In this document: positions 29,801 to 38,143 of the stretch, piece after piece
Layout: every line of letters begins with the position of its first letter
Position numbering within the stretch: position 1 is the stretch's first letter
Source of the DNA: Phycisphaerales bacterium
Lineage (GTDB): Bacteria > Planctomycetota > Phycisphaerae > Phycisphaerales > UBA1924
Reading direction: 5' to 3'
NCBI GenBank assembly: GCA_020853815.1
Contig: JADYYE010000063.1
Coordinates: 1 to 52,468 of the forward strand
Length of the DNA: 52,468 nucleotides
The notes under the pieces: generated by a model
What the model saw: the letters and a program-made list of their open reading frames with translations, nothing else
Database searches by the model: none
Told to the model about the DNA's origin: nothing
Position numbers and translations under genes: made by a program

Positions 29801-32800
29801 TCAGGACGGCGTTCTGCTCGCTCCGGCGCTGCCCGACGGCCCGCTCGAAACGCAGCGTATCCGCGATGTTCCGAATCGTGGGCTCGATGTCCATCACGCG
29901 CGCGTTCTTGAGCGTGATGATGCGGAACTGCATGTCCTGCGACGCCGCGGGCGTGTCAAACGCGCTCGCCAGCGACTTGACCTGCTCAAAGTCCTCGTCC
30001 GACGAAGCGACGACGAGCGATCCGCTCCGCGCGTCCCCCACCACCGCGACCCGGTTGGCGACCTTCGCGCCCGGGCGCGACGAAACCTGCGCCCGTTCGG
30101 TGAAGAAACGCTGGAGCGCGCCCGCGACCTGCTGCGCGTCGGCCCGTTCGAGCTTCACGGTGCGCACCGGAAGGCCGCTCGTCTCCGCCGAGTCGACCTG
30201 CGCGACGATCTTCTTCACTTCATCGATGTCGTCCTGCTGCGCGCGCACGACGAAAAGGCTCGAGGAATCATCCGCGGAAATCCGTATCTTGCTCGCCTTG
30301 GCCTGATCGCGCCCGATCAGCACTTCCTCGACGATCCGGCGCACCGTCGCCGGGCTCGCCTGCTGAAGCGGGATGATCGCCATCACCATGCCGGGCTCTT
30401 CGGCGCTGGCGTCGGCGGTCTCGAGGAGCCGCTTGATCTCCGAGTGCTGCGTCTCCGACGCCGTGACCAAGAGCGAGTTCGTCCGCGCGTCGGGCACGAG
30501 CCTGGCCTGCGGCAGTTCGCTGGCGTTCGGCCCTTGCCTCTGCGCGTCCATCAATTGCTGGATCGTCTGCGAGAGCTGCTGCGCCCGTGCGTTCTCGAGG
30601 GCATAGCGCCGGATCGACAGGCGGTCCGTCACCGGGCTCTGGTCGATCATCGCGACAAACTGGTCGATCAGTCCCATCGATTCCGCCGGGGCCGCGACGA
30701 TGATCGCGGTTCCGCCCGGACTAGCGCTCACGCGCACGCGCGATGGATCGAGCTTGGCCGTCATCTCGCCTTCGCCCGTCTTCACCGTCATTTCGAGCTG
30801 GCGCACGCGCCGCGCCTGTCGCCCGCGCGGCTCGGCGCTGAACAGGTCGTTCAGCGACGCCGACGCCTTCGCCGCCGTCACATTCTCCAACGGATACACC
30901 TTGAGCGACACGCTCTCGGCCCGCCCCACCTGCGAGATCGACGTGATCAGCCGGCTGATCGACTCAAAGTCCGAGTCGTTGGCCAGCACAATCAGCGACG
31001 AGCCCGCCGGGTCCGCCGCCACCGACACCGGGCCGCTGAACCCGCCGGGATTCCGCGCCGACGCGCGCCCCACCTGCCGCAGCGTCGAATCGACCAGGGG
31101 CGCGATCTGCGACGCGTCCGCCGTCGCCGGCAGCGTCACGACATGCACGCTCGTCGGCTCGGTCGGCATCTGTTTCTCAAGTTCGCCCACCAGTTCCGCC
31201 AGGCGATCCGTCATCCGCGGCGAGGCCAGGATCACCAGCGAGTTCGTCGATGGGTCCACCGCGATCGTCACCGTGTCCTGCTCCGGTCCTTCCGTCGCCG
31301 GCGCGGCCTTCGGCGTCGCGGGCTGTTTGGCCGTCGGCTCTTCCGCGCCCTTCTCGGCTACAGGCTTCTCGCTCGCGGGGGGCTCGGGCGATGCTTGCCC
31401 TAGAGAGGCTCCATCGGAATCGACCGCGCCGATCACCAGCCAAGCCCATGCGGGCAGGCCGCCGTGCGCTCCTTCAATCGCGCTCGTCTTCACGGTGCTC
31501 GCCGAATCACGAGAAGCGCCGGCCACGCTCGCGATCCGCGTCGCGCTCGTGCTTTCGTCCGCGGGCTTCATGCTCTGCGGCTTCTTGCCGCCCTTGGGCC
31601 CGGGCCTGGGCTTGTCGCCGTCGGGCTTCTCGCCGCCCTTGCCGTCCTTCTGCTGGCGTTCGAGCAATTCGTCCGTCGAGATCACCTGCACCTTCACGCC
31701 GCTCTGCTGCTCGAGCAGCCGGCGCAGCGTCTGGGCCATCAACTCCGCGTCGACGCGCGATCGATCGACCGGGATCATGCGCATCTGGCGGCTCGTGGAC
31801 AGGGTCGCCTTGTCGAGCTTGCCCGCCAGCTCTTCGATCGTCGCGAACTGTTCGTTCGTCGCGCGCACGATCAGCGAGTTGCTCGCCTTGTCCACGCGCA
31901 CCGTGGGCGGCTGGTCCGTGCTCGCGTCTTCCTTGAACACCGCCTCGATGCTCGTCGCCAGCTCCGACGCGTCGGCGTTCAGCAGTGAAATGAGGCGCAC
32001 CGCGCGCGTGGTCTCTCCGCCGCGCGTCGCCGGGTCCGCGTCGAGCTCGCTCACGACCTGCTCGGCGACTTCGAGCACCGACACCGGCCCGCTCACGACG
32101 ATCGCGTTGAGCCGCCGCTCCGCCGCCACGCGAATGCCCGCGTCGCCCGACGGGGCGCCCTGGCCCTTCTGCGTCAGGTACTGGAAGCGCTGGTACTCCG
32201 GGATCATCGTGAGCATCGAGTCGCGCTTCAGGATCTGCTCAACGACCGGCTGCACCGTCTCAGCCCGCGCGTGCTTCAGGAACACGGTGCGCACGCCCAT
32301 GGCGTCGGGCTTCTGCCCCTCGTCCATGGGCTTGATGAGTTCGGCCGCCTGCTCGAGCTGATCCGACGACCCGCTCACAACCACCACGTTGCTCGAGGGC
32401 TCCGCGCTGATGGTGGGCTTGGGCTGCCCGGGCTTGGCGGACGCCTCAAGCCCCGCGCGCAGCGCCGTGGCGACATCGCTTGCCGAGGCCCTTCCAAGCG
32501 GGAAAACGCGGACGTCGACCGTCGACTGGGCCGCCGGCCTGTCCAGCGTCGCGATGAGTTCGCGCGCGATCGGCGTGAGCACCGTGGGCGCGCTCACGAG
32601 CAGGCGATTGCTCTTGCTGTCCGCGTTCACCGTCGGCTGCGGCACGTTCAGCGAAGCCTTCTCCGCGCGCCGGAGTTCCTCGGGCCAGCGCGAGCGATCC
32701 GACAGCATCCCTTGCACCGTCGACGCGACCGATGCCGCGTCCGCGTTCGCAAGGTCGATCACCGCCAGCTCAACCGCGGGCGCGAGCATCGAACGATCGT

Positions 32801-35800
32801 CCATCTCCGCCAGGCGCTTGAGCGCCTCGCCCACCTGCTCGGGCGTGCCGAGCGCCAGGATGCTCCCGGTCTTGGGCTCGGGCACCAGCTCCAGCGCGGT
32901 GCGCCCCGCGGGCACCGTCGCGTTCACCATCTTCAGCACGCTCGTCGAGAGCTGCTGCAGGTCGCCCTTGCTGGGCGTGTACGTCGCCGCCGTGCGCTCG
33001 CTCGGGCCCGCGGGCTGGTCCAACCGCTCGATCACCGACTTGGCGAGCTGGATCGTCGCGGCCGGCGCCGACACGATCAGCGAATTGCTGCGCGTCTCGG
33101 CCTCAACCTTGATGAGCGGCTTCTTGAACAGGTCCTGACGCGCCTGTCGAGCCAATTGCAACTGCAACGACAGCACGCGCGGATCGAGCTGCTGCTGCTC
33201 GACCAGCAGTGCTTCCACGGTCTTGGCGATCGTTCCCGCGTCCGCGTTCTTGAGCACAAACGTCTCGACGCTCGGCGTGTCCTGGTCCGTCGGACGGATG
33301 TCCAGCGGCTTGACAAGCTCTTCGATCTTTGCCAAGTCCTGCGGCACGCCCGTGATCAGGATCGCGTTGGAACCCGGCGCCGCCAGAACCGTGACCTTCC
33401 CGCCGCTCGGAAGCTCGAACGTCGGCATCGCCTGGTTCAGCGTCTGCGCCACCTGCCCCGCCTCGGCGTACGACAGCGGGACCACGCGGATCACCGATCG
33501 ACCGCTCGCGGCGGCCTCGGAATCCAGCGACTGAATCAACTGTTCCGCAACCTCCTGGATCGCCGCCGGCGCCGAGATGATGAGCGTGTTCGAGCCCGCG
33601 TCGGCCGCGACCTCCAGCAGCGACTTCACGTCCGCGACCGGCCGCCCCTCCGAATCCTGGATCTCGCGCAGTCGCGTCGTGAGCAAACGTTCCAGCAGCG
33701 TCTGAAGCCGCTCTGCCCTGGCGTGCTTGAGCGTGTACAGCTTCACGCTCGTGCCCGGGCGGTTCGCCGGCCCGTCCATCTGCTGCAGCACCCTTTCGAC
33801 CGCCGCGAACACGCTCGTCGGCCCGCTCACGATCAGCGTGCGCGTCGTCGGCTCGCTGTCCACCGTGACCGGCGTCGCCACGCCCGGCGCCGCGCCCTGC
33901 CCGTTGGCATAGATCGCGCCCGTCGAAGCCAGGTTCTTCAGCGTCGACACAACGCTGGCCAGGTCCGCCCTCGCCACGCGGTACGAGCGCACCTCAACGT
34001 TCTCCGCCAGCTTCGTCTGGTCCAGACTCTTCACGATCTGCTCAAACCCCGACAGGCGCTTGGCCGGCGCGTCGACGATCAGCGAGTTCGTCGCGCGATC
34101 CGCCCGCACCACGATCTCCCGCGCCCGCTGCAGGTCGGGGCGCGGCTGCCCGTTCCGCGGGTCACGCGGCATGGGCGGCTCGGGATACATCTGGTCGATC
34201 GTCTTGGCGAGCTCTTCGGCCCGCGCCACCTTCAGCGGGAATATCCGGATCTCGCGCCCGTCCGCGTCGACCGCCTGCTGCTCGTTGAGCTGCTCGATGA
34301 CCGCCTCGATCTCGGGCAGGATGTCCGCGTGAGCCGACACGATCAGCGTGTTGGTCGCGGCGTCGGGCTGGATGTCCACCGGCTGCTTGAGCTTCATCTC
34401 GGGCGCGCGCTTGTCGTACGCCTGCGTGAGAATCTGCGCCATGCTCGCCGCGTCCGTCGTGCGCAGTTTCATGATGCGCATGGGCGGGCGCTCGGCCGTC
34501 TGCTGGTTGTCTAGATTCTTGACCAGCGCCTCGATCACCGAGAACTGCGCCGGCTGGGCCGCCACGAGCACCGAGTTCGTGGTCTCGATCGCCTCGAACA
34601 CCGGGTCCGGGCCGCCCTTGATCTGCAGCGACTTGCTCGAGCGCAGCAGCTCGTCAAGGAACGTCACGACCTCCTTGGCCTTGGCGAGCTTCAGCTCGAT
34701 CATCCGGATCTCGCGCGCGGGACCTGCCTGGCGCGAGAGCTCGTCCATCACCTTGGCGAAACGCGTCATCCCCTCCGTGTCCGCGACGACCAGGAGCGAG
34801 TTGGTCGTCTCGTCGACGTTCAACTCTACCGGATTCGCGCCGGGAATCTGCGCGATCTGCGCGTCGTAGATCTGCTTAGCGCGATCCTTGATGTCCGCGG
34901 CCTTGGCGTTGGCGATCGGGAACACGCGCAGCGATTTCTCGATCGGAACCGCCTGCAGCTCCTTGAGCATCGTCTCGACGCGTTCGAACGTCACGGTGTC
35001 GCCCGCGACGATCAGCGTCGAGCTCTTGGGCTCCGACTCGATCAGCACCTGCACCGGCTGCTTGCCCGGCTGCGCAGGCGCCGCCAGATTGCCCTGGCGC
35101 GACAGCGACTGCAACGTCTGCACGATCGCGCCAAGGTTCGCGCCCACCACGCGGTACGTCCGAAGCTGCGACTGCGGCGGAAGCTCCACGCGATCGAGCT
35201 GCCCGGCCAGCGCCTGGATCGATTCCATCCGCTCCTGCGGCGCATCGATGATGAGCGTATTGCTCGACGAATCCGCCGAGACCGTCACTTCCTTGGGCTG
35301 CTGCGCCCAGGGCATGGGCCGCCCGAGACGATCGACCGGCATGGGCGGCTGCGGATACAGCTTCTCCATCGCGCTCGCCACGTCCGTCGCCTTCGCGACC
35401 TTCAGCGGGAAGAGCTGCGTCACGCGCCCCGTCGTGTCCTTCTTGTCCTTGTTCAATTCCTCAACGAACGCCTTGATCTCGTTGAACAGGTCCTGGTGCG
35501 CCGACACGATCAGCGTGTTGGTCGCCGCGTCCGCACGCACGTCCACCGGCTTGGCCGATCGCTCCGCCTGCGCCCGCGAGCCATACTGCTGCATCAGCAT
35601 CGACGCGATCGAGCTCACGTCCGCCGTCTTGAGCTGCAAGAGCTTGAGCGGCGGGAGGTCCGTGCGATCCAGCTTGTCGAGGCGCTTCACATAGTCCTCG
35701 ATCACGCGCACCTGCACGTCCTCGCCCGTCACCAACAGCGAGTTCGTACGCTCGATCACGCGGATCGACGCCGGATCGACCCGGCGCGACGGGTCCGAAG

Positions 35801-38087
35801 GATCGCTCCCCGCCAGCAACTCCGTGATCTGCGGCACAAGCTCCTTGGCCGCCACGTTCTGCACATCGATCACCCGCGTCGTCCGCGCCGGCGGCACCAG
35901 CTGCTGCGCCTGCGTGATCGCGTCGGTGAACATCCGCATCGCGTTCGAGCGGGCCGTGATGAGCGCCGAGCCCGACTTCTCGTCAAACTCCCACGTCACC
36001 GGGCCCGCCTGATCCTCCGACAATCCCGCCGAGCGCTGCGCGTACAACTGCTCCGCGCGCGCCAGGAGCCCCCTGGGGTCCGCGCCCGTGAGCTTCACGA
36101 CCCGCAATTCGCGCGTCGACGGATCGTCCGCGTCGAGCCGCTTCACCAATTCCGCGAGCGTCGCCATCTGCGCGGGCTCCGCGCGCACCACCAGCTTGTT
36201 CAATTCGTCCACCGGCTCAACGCTCGGCTCGTGATACGTGCTCCCGTCCGTCGGCGCCAGCATCGGTCGCGCCAGCCTCGACAGCTTCGGCGCGATCACC
36301 GAAGGGCGCACCTTCGCCACGTCAAACGTACGCGATTCCTGCACCACCTGCGCGTTCTGCTGCGCATTGGCCAGCAGCGTGTCGAACGCCGCCAGCGCCG
36401 CGCGCGAACCGATCAACGTCACCGAGCGCGTCGGTTCGTCGAGCGTCGCCGCCACCGGGTCGGTCTCGCTCTTGCCCGTCGCGGAATACAGCTGCGTAGC
36501 GCGGTCCAGCACCGCCTTGGGATCGCCGCCCGCAATCCGCACCAGGCGCACTTCCTTGTCCGTCTGCGGCGCCACGTCGATGCCCTGCACGAGCTGCTCG
36601 AACGCCTTGAGGTCCGCGTCGGGCCCCGTCGCGACCATGCCCTTGGAGTCGGGCGTCGGCGCGAACTTCACCGCCTGCATCTGGCGCGGCGTGAGCAGCT
36701 TGCCCGCGATCGCCTCGACCTGCGCCGGCGTCACATACTTCAGGCGCACCGTCGTCGCGCGCCGCTCGCTCCGCGGCTGGGTGTCGTTGCCCGCGCCCGG
36801 ATCAATCTCGCCCATCAGCGCCGTCGCCCGCAGCAACAGCGATTGCGCCCCCACCAGCGTCAGCTTGCCCGACTCCGGGAGCGGGAGCAGCACCGGCTTG
36901 TTCTTGGGCTGAACGCTCGCGAACAAACCCTCGATCTTCCTGGCCGCGTCCTCGGGTGTCAGCGTGCGCAGCGTGAAGGTCACCATCTGCGTTTCGCCGG
37001 CCGCCCCGCCGTCTGGCTGGTCCAGCAGCTTCACCAGCTCTTCGCACGTCTGCAGGCGCGTGACCGGCCCGACCGCGATGATCGAGTTGGTGCGGATATC
37101 GGGCTGGATGTTCATGCCCGAGATGCTCACGTCCTGCACCGTCGTCTGCTTGCCGTCCTTGTCAATGAACGTTTGCTTCACGCGCTCGCCGATCAGGCCG
37201 CGCAGCGCGTTGTACACCGCGTCCGCCTGCGCGTGCTCGAGCTTGAAGAGCTTGAACTGCGTGTCCACCGGACGCACGTCGTCGATCGTCTGCACGATCG
37301 ACTGGATGCGACGGCACTGGGCCGCCGACTCCACGATCACCAGCATGTTCTGGGCCGGCACGCTCGTCACCGCGCCGAACGGCCCGATCATCGGCTTGAT
37401 CTGCGTCGCCACCAACTCCGAGCTGGCATTGCTCAAGGGGAGCGTCAGCGTCAGGAACTGCTCTGGCTTCATCTCCGGCGGCACCTTCTCGCGCGCCACC
37501 ACGCCCGCCTTCTGGGCCGAGGCCTGCAGCGTCGACAGATACAGGAACTGTTCCTGCTTGCGCAGCTGCACGCCGTGCATCGCCAGGTTCAGGTTCAGGA
37601 TCGACAGCGCATCCTCGAACGAATACGCCGACGCGCCGATGAACGTCATGTTGCCCGCGGGCACCGCCACCTCGCGGATGACGGGCAGGCCCGACTCGCG
37701 CGAGAAGAAGTCCAGCGCGAAATCAAACGGCACGTCCTTGAAGTTGAACGTGATGCCCTTGGGCGCGGGCGGCTGCACCGGCTGAGCGGCCGGCTGTGCC
37801 GGGGGCTGAGCGGCCGGCTGGGCCGGCGCCGCTGGCTGCGCGGACGGCTGCGCCGGCGCGGGCGTTGGGACTGACGCGGGCGGCTCATTCGCCGGTGCCG
37901 GCTGCGACGCCGGTTGCGTCGCTGGCTGGGCGGCTGGCTGGGCTTCCTGGGCCCGCGCCGACCACACCGGAACCACCGTCCCCGAGGCCGCGATCAACGA
38001 TGCCGCCACGATCGCCGCCCGGCGTGCGCGCATGGTCGTCCCACTCGCCGCGCCGATCGATGCCCTCGCGTCGCTCTCGTATTCCAT
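23847..38087 (-). CDS. gspD: Giant type II secretion secretin with about 50 N1-like modules
   Basis: An uninterrupted gene for about 4,746 residues, against roughly 650-700 in ordinary GspD. Order: signal peptide (1-46, ending WSARA-Q), Pro/Ala/Gln linker (47-109), N0 domain (about 111-188, GITFNFKDVPFDFALDF), then about 50 tandem modules of 70-110 residues (about 190-4438). Each has a strand-helix start (e.g. VRVFPLKYADA-like), a variable loop, a TNSLIVSA-like strand and a helix ending in (V/L)xxLD: the Secretin_N fold. The secretin core (about 4440-4730) has the canonical VPGLGDIPLVGNLF and a C-terminal tail that may meet a pilotin. A low-complexity insert (about 2142-2270) splits the array. 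The start ATG follows TGGAGG five bases upstream. Expected to form an outer-membrane channel; why so many modules is unknown. Confidence 0.93.
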   Translation of the reverse strand: MEYESDARASIGAASGTTMRARRAAIVAASLIAASGTVVPVWSARAQEAQPAAQPATQPASQPAPANEPPASVPTPAPAQPSAQPAAPAQPAAQPPAQPAAQPVQPPAPKGITFNFKDVPFDFALDFFSRESGLPVIREVAVPAGNMTFIGASAYSFEDALSILNLNLAMHGVQLRKQEQFLYLSTLQASAQKAGVVAREKVPPEMKPEQFLTLTLPLSNASSELVATQIKPMIGPFGAVTSVPAQNMLVIVESAAQCRRIQSIVQTIDDVRPVDTQFKLFKLEHAQADAVYNALRGLIGERVKQTFIDKDGKQTTVQDVSISGMNIQPDIRTNSIIAVGPVTRLQTCEELVKLLDQPDGGAAGETQMVTFTLRTLTPEDAARKIEGLFASVQPKNKPVLLPLPESGKLTLVGAQSLLLRATALMGEIDPGAGNDTQPRSERRATTVRLKYVTPAQVEAIAGKLLTPRQMQAVKFAPTPDSKGMVATGPDADLKAFEQLVQGIDVAPQTDKEVRLVRIAGGDPKAVLDRATQLYSATGKSETDPVAATLDEPTRSVTLIGSRAALAAFDTLLANAQQNAQVVQESRTFDVAKVRPSVIAPKLSRLARPMLAPTDGSTYHEPSVEPVDELNKLVVRAEPAQMATLAELVKRLDADDPSTRELRVVKLTGADPRGLLARAEQLYAQRSAGLSEDQAGPVTWEFDEKSGSALITARSNAMRMFTDAITQAQQLVPPARTTRVIDVQNVAAKELVPQITELLAGSDPSDPSRRVDPASIRVIERTNSLLVTGEDVQVRVIEDYVKRLDKLDRTDLPPLKLLQLKTADVSSIASMLMQQYGSRAQAERSAKPVDVRADAATNTLIVSAHQDLFNEIKAFVEELNKDKKDTTGRVTQLFPLKVAKATDVASAMEKLYPQPPMPVDRLGRPMPWAQQPKEVTVSADSSSNTLIIDAPQERMESIQALAGQLDRVELPPQSQLRTYRVVGANLGAIVQTLQSLSRQGNLAAPAQPGKQPVQVLIESEPKSSTLIVAGDTVTFERVETMLKELQAVPIEKSLRVFPIANAKAADIKDRAKQIYDAQIAQIPGANPVELNVDETTNSLLVVADTEGMTRFAKVMDELSRQAGPAREIRMIELKLAKAKEVVTFLDELLRSSKSLQIKGGPDPVFEAIETTNSVLVAAQPAQFSVIEALVKNLDNQQTAERPPMRIMKLRTTDAASMAQILTQAYDKRAPEMKLKQPVDIQPDAATNTLIVSAHADILPEIEAVIEQLNEQQAVDADGREIRIFPLKVARAEELAKTIDQMYPEPPMPRDPRNGQPRPDLQRAREIVVRADRATNSLIVDAPAKRLSGFEQIVKSLDQTKLAENVEVRSYRVARADLASVVSTLKNLASTGAIYANGQGAAPGVATPVTVDSEPTTRTLIVSGPTSVFAAVERVLQQMDGPANRPGTSVKLYTLKHARAERLQTLLERLLTTRLREIQDSEGRPVADVKSLLEVAADAGSNTLIISAPAAIQEVAEQLIQSLDSEAAASGRSVIRVVPLSYAEAGQVAQTLNQAMPTFELPSGGKVTVLAAPGSNAILITGVPQDLAKIEELVKPLDIRPTDQDTPSVETFVLKNADAGTIAKTVEALLVEQQQLDPRVLSLQLQLARQARQDLFKKPLIKVEAETRSNSLIVSAPAATIQLAKSVIERLDQPAGPSERTAATYTPSKGDLQQLSTSVLKMVNATVPAGRTALELVPEPKTGSILALGTPEQVGEALKRLAEMDDRSMLAPAVELAVIDLANADAASVASTVQGMLSDRSRWPEELRRAEKASLNVPQPTVNADSKSNRLLVSAPTVLTPIARELIATLDRPAAQSTVDVRVFPLGRASASDVATALRAGLEASAKPGQPKPTISAEPSSNVVVVSGSSDQLEQAAELIKPMDEGQKPDAMGVRTVFLKHARAETVQPVVEQILKRDSMLTMIPEYQRFQYLTQKGQGAPSGDAGIRVAAERRLNAIVVSGPVSVLEVAEQVVSELDADPATRGGETTRAVRLISLLNADASELATSIEAVFKEDASTDQPPTVRVDKASNSLIVRATNEQFATIEELAGKLDKATLSTSRQMRMIPVDRSRVDAELMAQTLRRLLEQQSGVKVQVISTDELLERQQKDGKGGEKPDGDKPRPGPKGGKKPQSMKPADESTSATRIASVAGASRDSASTVKTSAIEGAHGGLPAWAWLVIGAVDSDGASLGQASPEPPASEKPVAEKGAEEPTAKQPATPKAAPATEGPEQDTVTIAVDPSTNSLVILASPRMTDRLAELVGELEKQMPTEPTSVHVVTLPATADASQIAPLVDSTLRQVGRASARNPGGFSGPVSVAADPAGSSLIVLANDSDFESISRLITSISQVGRAESVSLKVYPLENVTAAKASASLNDLFSAEPRGRQARRVRQLEMTVKTGEGEMTAKLDPSRVRVSASPGGTAIIVAAPAESMGLIDQFVAMIDQSPVTDRLSIRRYALENARAQQLSQTIQQLMDAQRQGPNASELPQARLVPDARTNSLLVTASETQHSEIKRLLETADASAEEPGMVMAIIPLQQASPATVRRIVEEVLIGRDQAKASKIRISADDSSSLFVVRAQQDDIDEVKKIVAQVDSAETSGLPVRTVKLERADAQQVAGALQRFFTERAQVSSRPGAKVANRVAVVGDARSGSLVVASSDEDFEQVKSLASAFDTPAASQDMQFRIITLKNARVMDIEPTIRNIADTLRFERAVGQRRSEQNAVLIEPNERTNAIVVVGTTDQLDTVEKIIGSLDQPGSERVAMTVKAVMLERADPRAVSQAIERAMVTPGWRSWRGQDPDAVAVQTDAQRRALILVGKAERVELAAKYIAELDNAGAGGGQEIQSITLQHARADRAAESLNRFFNERARAQGLQQSGVSVIGSVDGNVLIVSADPVNAASVKDLVAQIDQPALGQDRRFEMYYMQNADAAEAAGTLRAMFNRLGRGEEQVVVTPQPSSRTLIVSAPSAVFDQVDALVKQLDAPPTVENSKIVTVPLESAKAADVATALKSALPPNVKVTVTPVARSNSLLLTGSNEAIKLAMDQIQTIDQVPVKSLLAFKRIKLDNAMADDVYFTVTQMLRLRPRDTDGRPQTSVDYSRQDNTLAISAPADQIEEIEQMVKQLDVPTAATRKTEFVKLEFANAEQTAKALEVFYGRYAPEAASPAARAVTIVPDPSSNSLVISAEDKEWSGIRSLLTKLDSKEYDATQQLSVIALKHADAAGVARALNEGFRAPLEDQARRDQITRQRDRSGQDGRNEDRYFSPTVLVDTQGRPTVSAEPQTNSLIVFAGRRDLDRIESIVKQLDVPGFADLPPARVIPVIGTGKPSAIASTMRELFAMSGMGNMARRGPRSIVIIGDDASSAIIVRADEPEFAQIKTLADTLQQQGEIGRAVPGVIKLKHVPAARLRTTLIATFQPLAQSMGEALAIEDERGSNSLVVMCSPRLKAELEKVIAELDIANLATGDNSNGQPTRLGQSVFIVDVTNNSPADMVKLLDGMGVTKPQAADRPGVVGDPVTLVPMTTRRAIAVLANPGDGEAVSQLVKALDAEPSESEQKAVVIALKRNTAAAVVATLRQMLNPSEQQSDTGPAKALAEHVRRLAISNNTLQSGETKVDLAKPIRLIPDATTNSVVIASTPGNVAALQDVVKTLDTLPMGEAIVIRMFPLSNASATRIKGVVDELFKQGEAIRRLPGTQRQGLPTTATGQALAGDIAVTVDERTNLLIAAGREEAMALVEVLVKDLDSDEASKWVEPSIIQLKHADSVALSRKLREVLVQGFAATPEAMGIQRQFGRLRMALSGKGADGKPPTVEADLFAPLSGLVISPEEYSNSLIVIGTPSNTAVVRELVTMFDLEQAAASNAVRVFPLKYAAAERVSNLVQGIFRQREAAETGAPRPEDRLIISADSRTNTLLVSTSQRSLAILESLLKTLDSQESSPSVGVQVIAVNGTDVKLLAPRLERLMRERIEAAVRAGSVRNPTDTFSIEAEPTNNLLIVAASDENVQVVRELLSAIQKDAKLLDEQARSSIIQLVRIPAAEMLASLKQLYLDKENAKRGEGSVTVVANDRLNSLLVGGTEDDLKAIRGLIAQFDTAKVQVTRDIERIELKSANALEVVNLLENVLAGRPLGSASGIGARQATKVRFFREQIAQATGVEGRLPTEAEIDGIIKDQVTLTPEMRSNSVVIAAPSSVVALVKEIITDLDTTSAGLRKIEEFQLKNADARQMADLLRDTFNLRQQGNAYVLVPARRATDADQPNAEEQAGGALTGTSVTTVPDERQQLSIAIDARTNTIIVSGTEQYMELVRKVVNRLDSIVANERERTVFHLRNAKAKDIESTLQKYFAGESTLEKSTLGPQLAGSVIKQLEEEVTIIGDEKSNKLVISSAPRFTETVLSIVRELDAAPPQVMIQVLLAEVTIDSENNWGADLKIGPFGGDNYATSLLGAGAGVGTAIGVPNLSVSSADFSLLIRSLQVQGKLEILSNPQLLVSNNQNASIQVGENVAIVQGVERTPQGNTRSDVKRQDVGVIVDVTPTISADGFVRMEIKPEISQVSGKTTQISEDFVAPIIDKRTLDTIVTVKDGQSIVIGGLLQTNDMARDTKVPGLGDIPLVGNLFRSNDKNNTKTELMVILTPRVIPGQDADWEGRIERMNDKMINRLQDPTRVKEYLNEVKKQAEELQEPVLPPEASKEKGVVRVPYARPAQQAQESPR
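31277..31660 (-). other. Low-complexity insert dividing the secretin module array
   Basis: About 128 residues (about 2142-2270) rich in Lys, Pro, Gly, Glu, Ala and Ser interrupt the variable loop of module 25, roughly at the midpoint of the protein. It contains one short hydrophobic patch, GLPAWAWLVIGAV, which is short for a membrane helix. No other module has a comparable insert. It may be a flexible hinge or the seam of an ancient fusion of two module arrays. Confidence 0.7.
33777..35890 (-). repeat. Duplicated four-module block inside gspD
   Basis: The coding segments 34950-35890 (modules 8-11) and 33777-34720 (modules 13-16) match unit by unit at an offset of about 1,168 bases. Landmarks shared in order are LYPQPPMPVD / MYPEPPMPRD, VDVRADAATNTLIVSAH / VDIQPDAATNTLIVSAH and SNTLIIDAP / TNSLIVDAP. 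At the DNA level about 24 consecutive bases agree at 35501 and 34334. Module 12 lies between the two. This is direct evidence that the array grew by block duplication. Confidence 0.8.
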
Positions 38088-38143
38088 ACCTACCTCCACA
38101 CCGAGCCTCCGGCCCGGATCGAGTTGTTCCACGCCTCGCCAGT

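Larger units (their letters stand above)
24771..37520 (-). repeat. Tandem array of about 50 Secretin_N-like coding modules
   Basis: By eye I could divide the protein from the end of N0 to the secretin core into 50 units averaging about 85 residues (255 bases). Almost all contain the core strand of the type (T/S)NSLIV and end in LD. Modules 3-7 are the most degenerate; modules 42-50, near the core, have the longest internal loops. The exact count depends on where degenerate units are split; 47-51 is a fair range. DNA identity is low between most units, so the array is old rather than a recent slippage product. Confidence 0.88.

Noticed and set aside
23751-31403. A 2,550-codon open frame on the plus strand opposite the secretin gene
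   Set aside because: It is Arg/His/Leu/Asp-rich with no recognisable domain and mirrors the codon bias of the real gene on the other strand; the minus-strand product has clear secretin domains.
23847-38087. Artefactual fusion or mis-assembly making the giant gspD
   Set aside because: The frame is continuous, modules differ in sequence throughout, both ends are canonical, and there are no long exact repeats of the sort that confuse assembly; still worth read-level confirmation.
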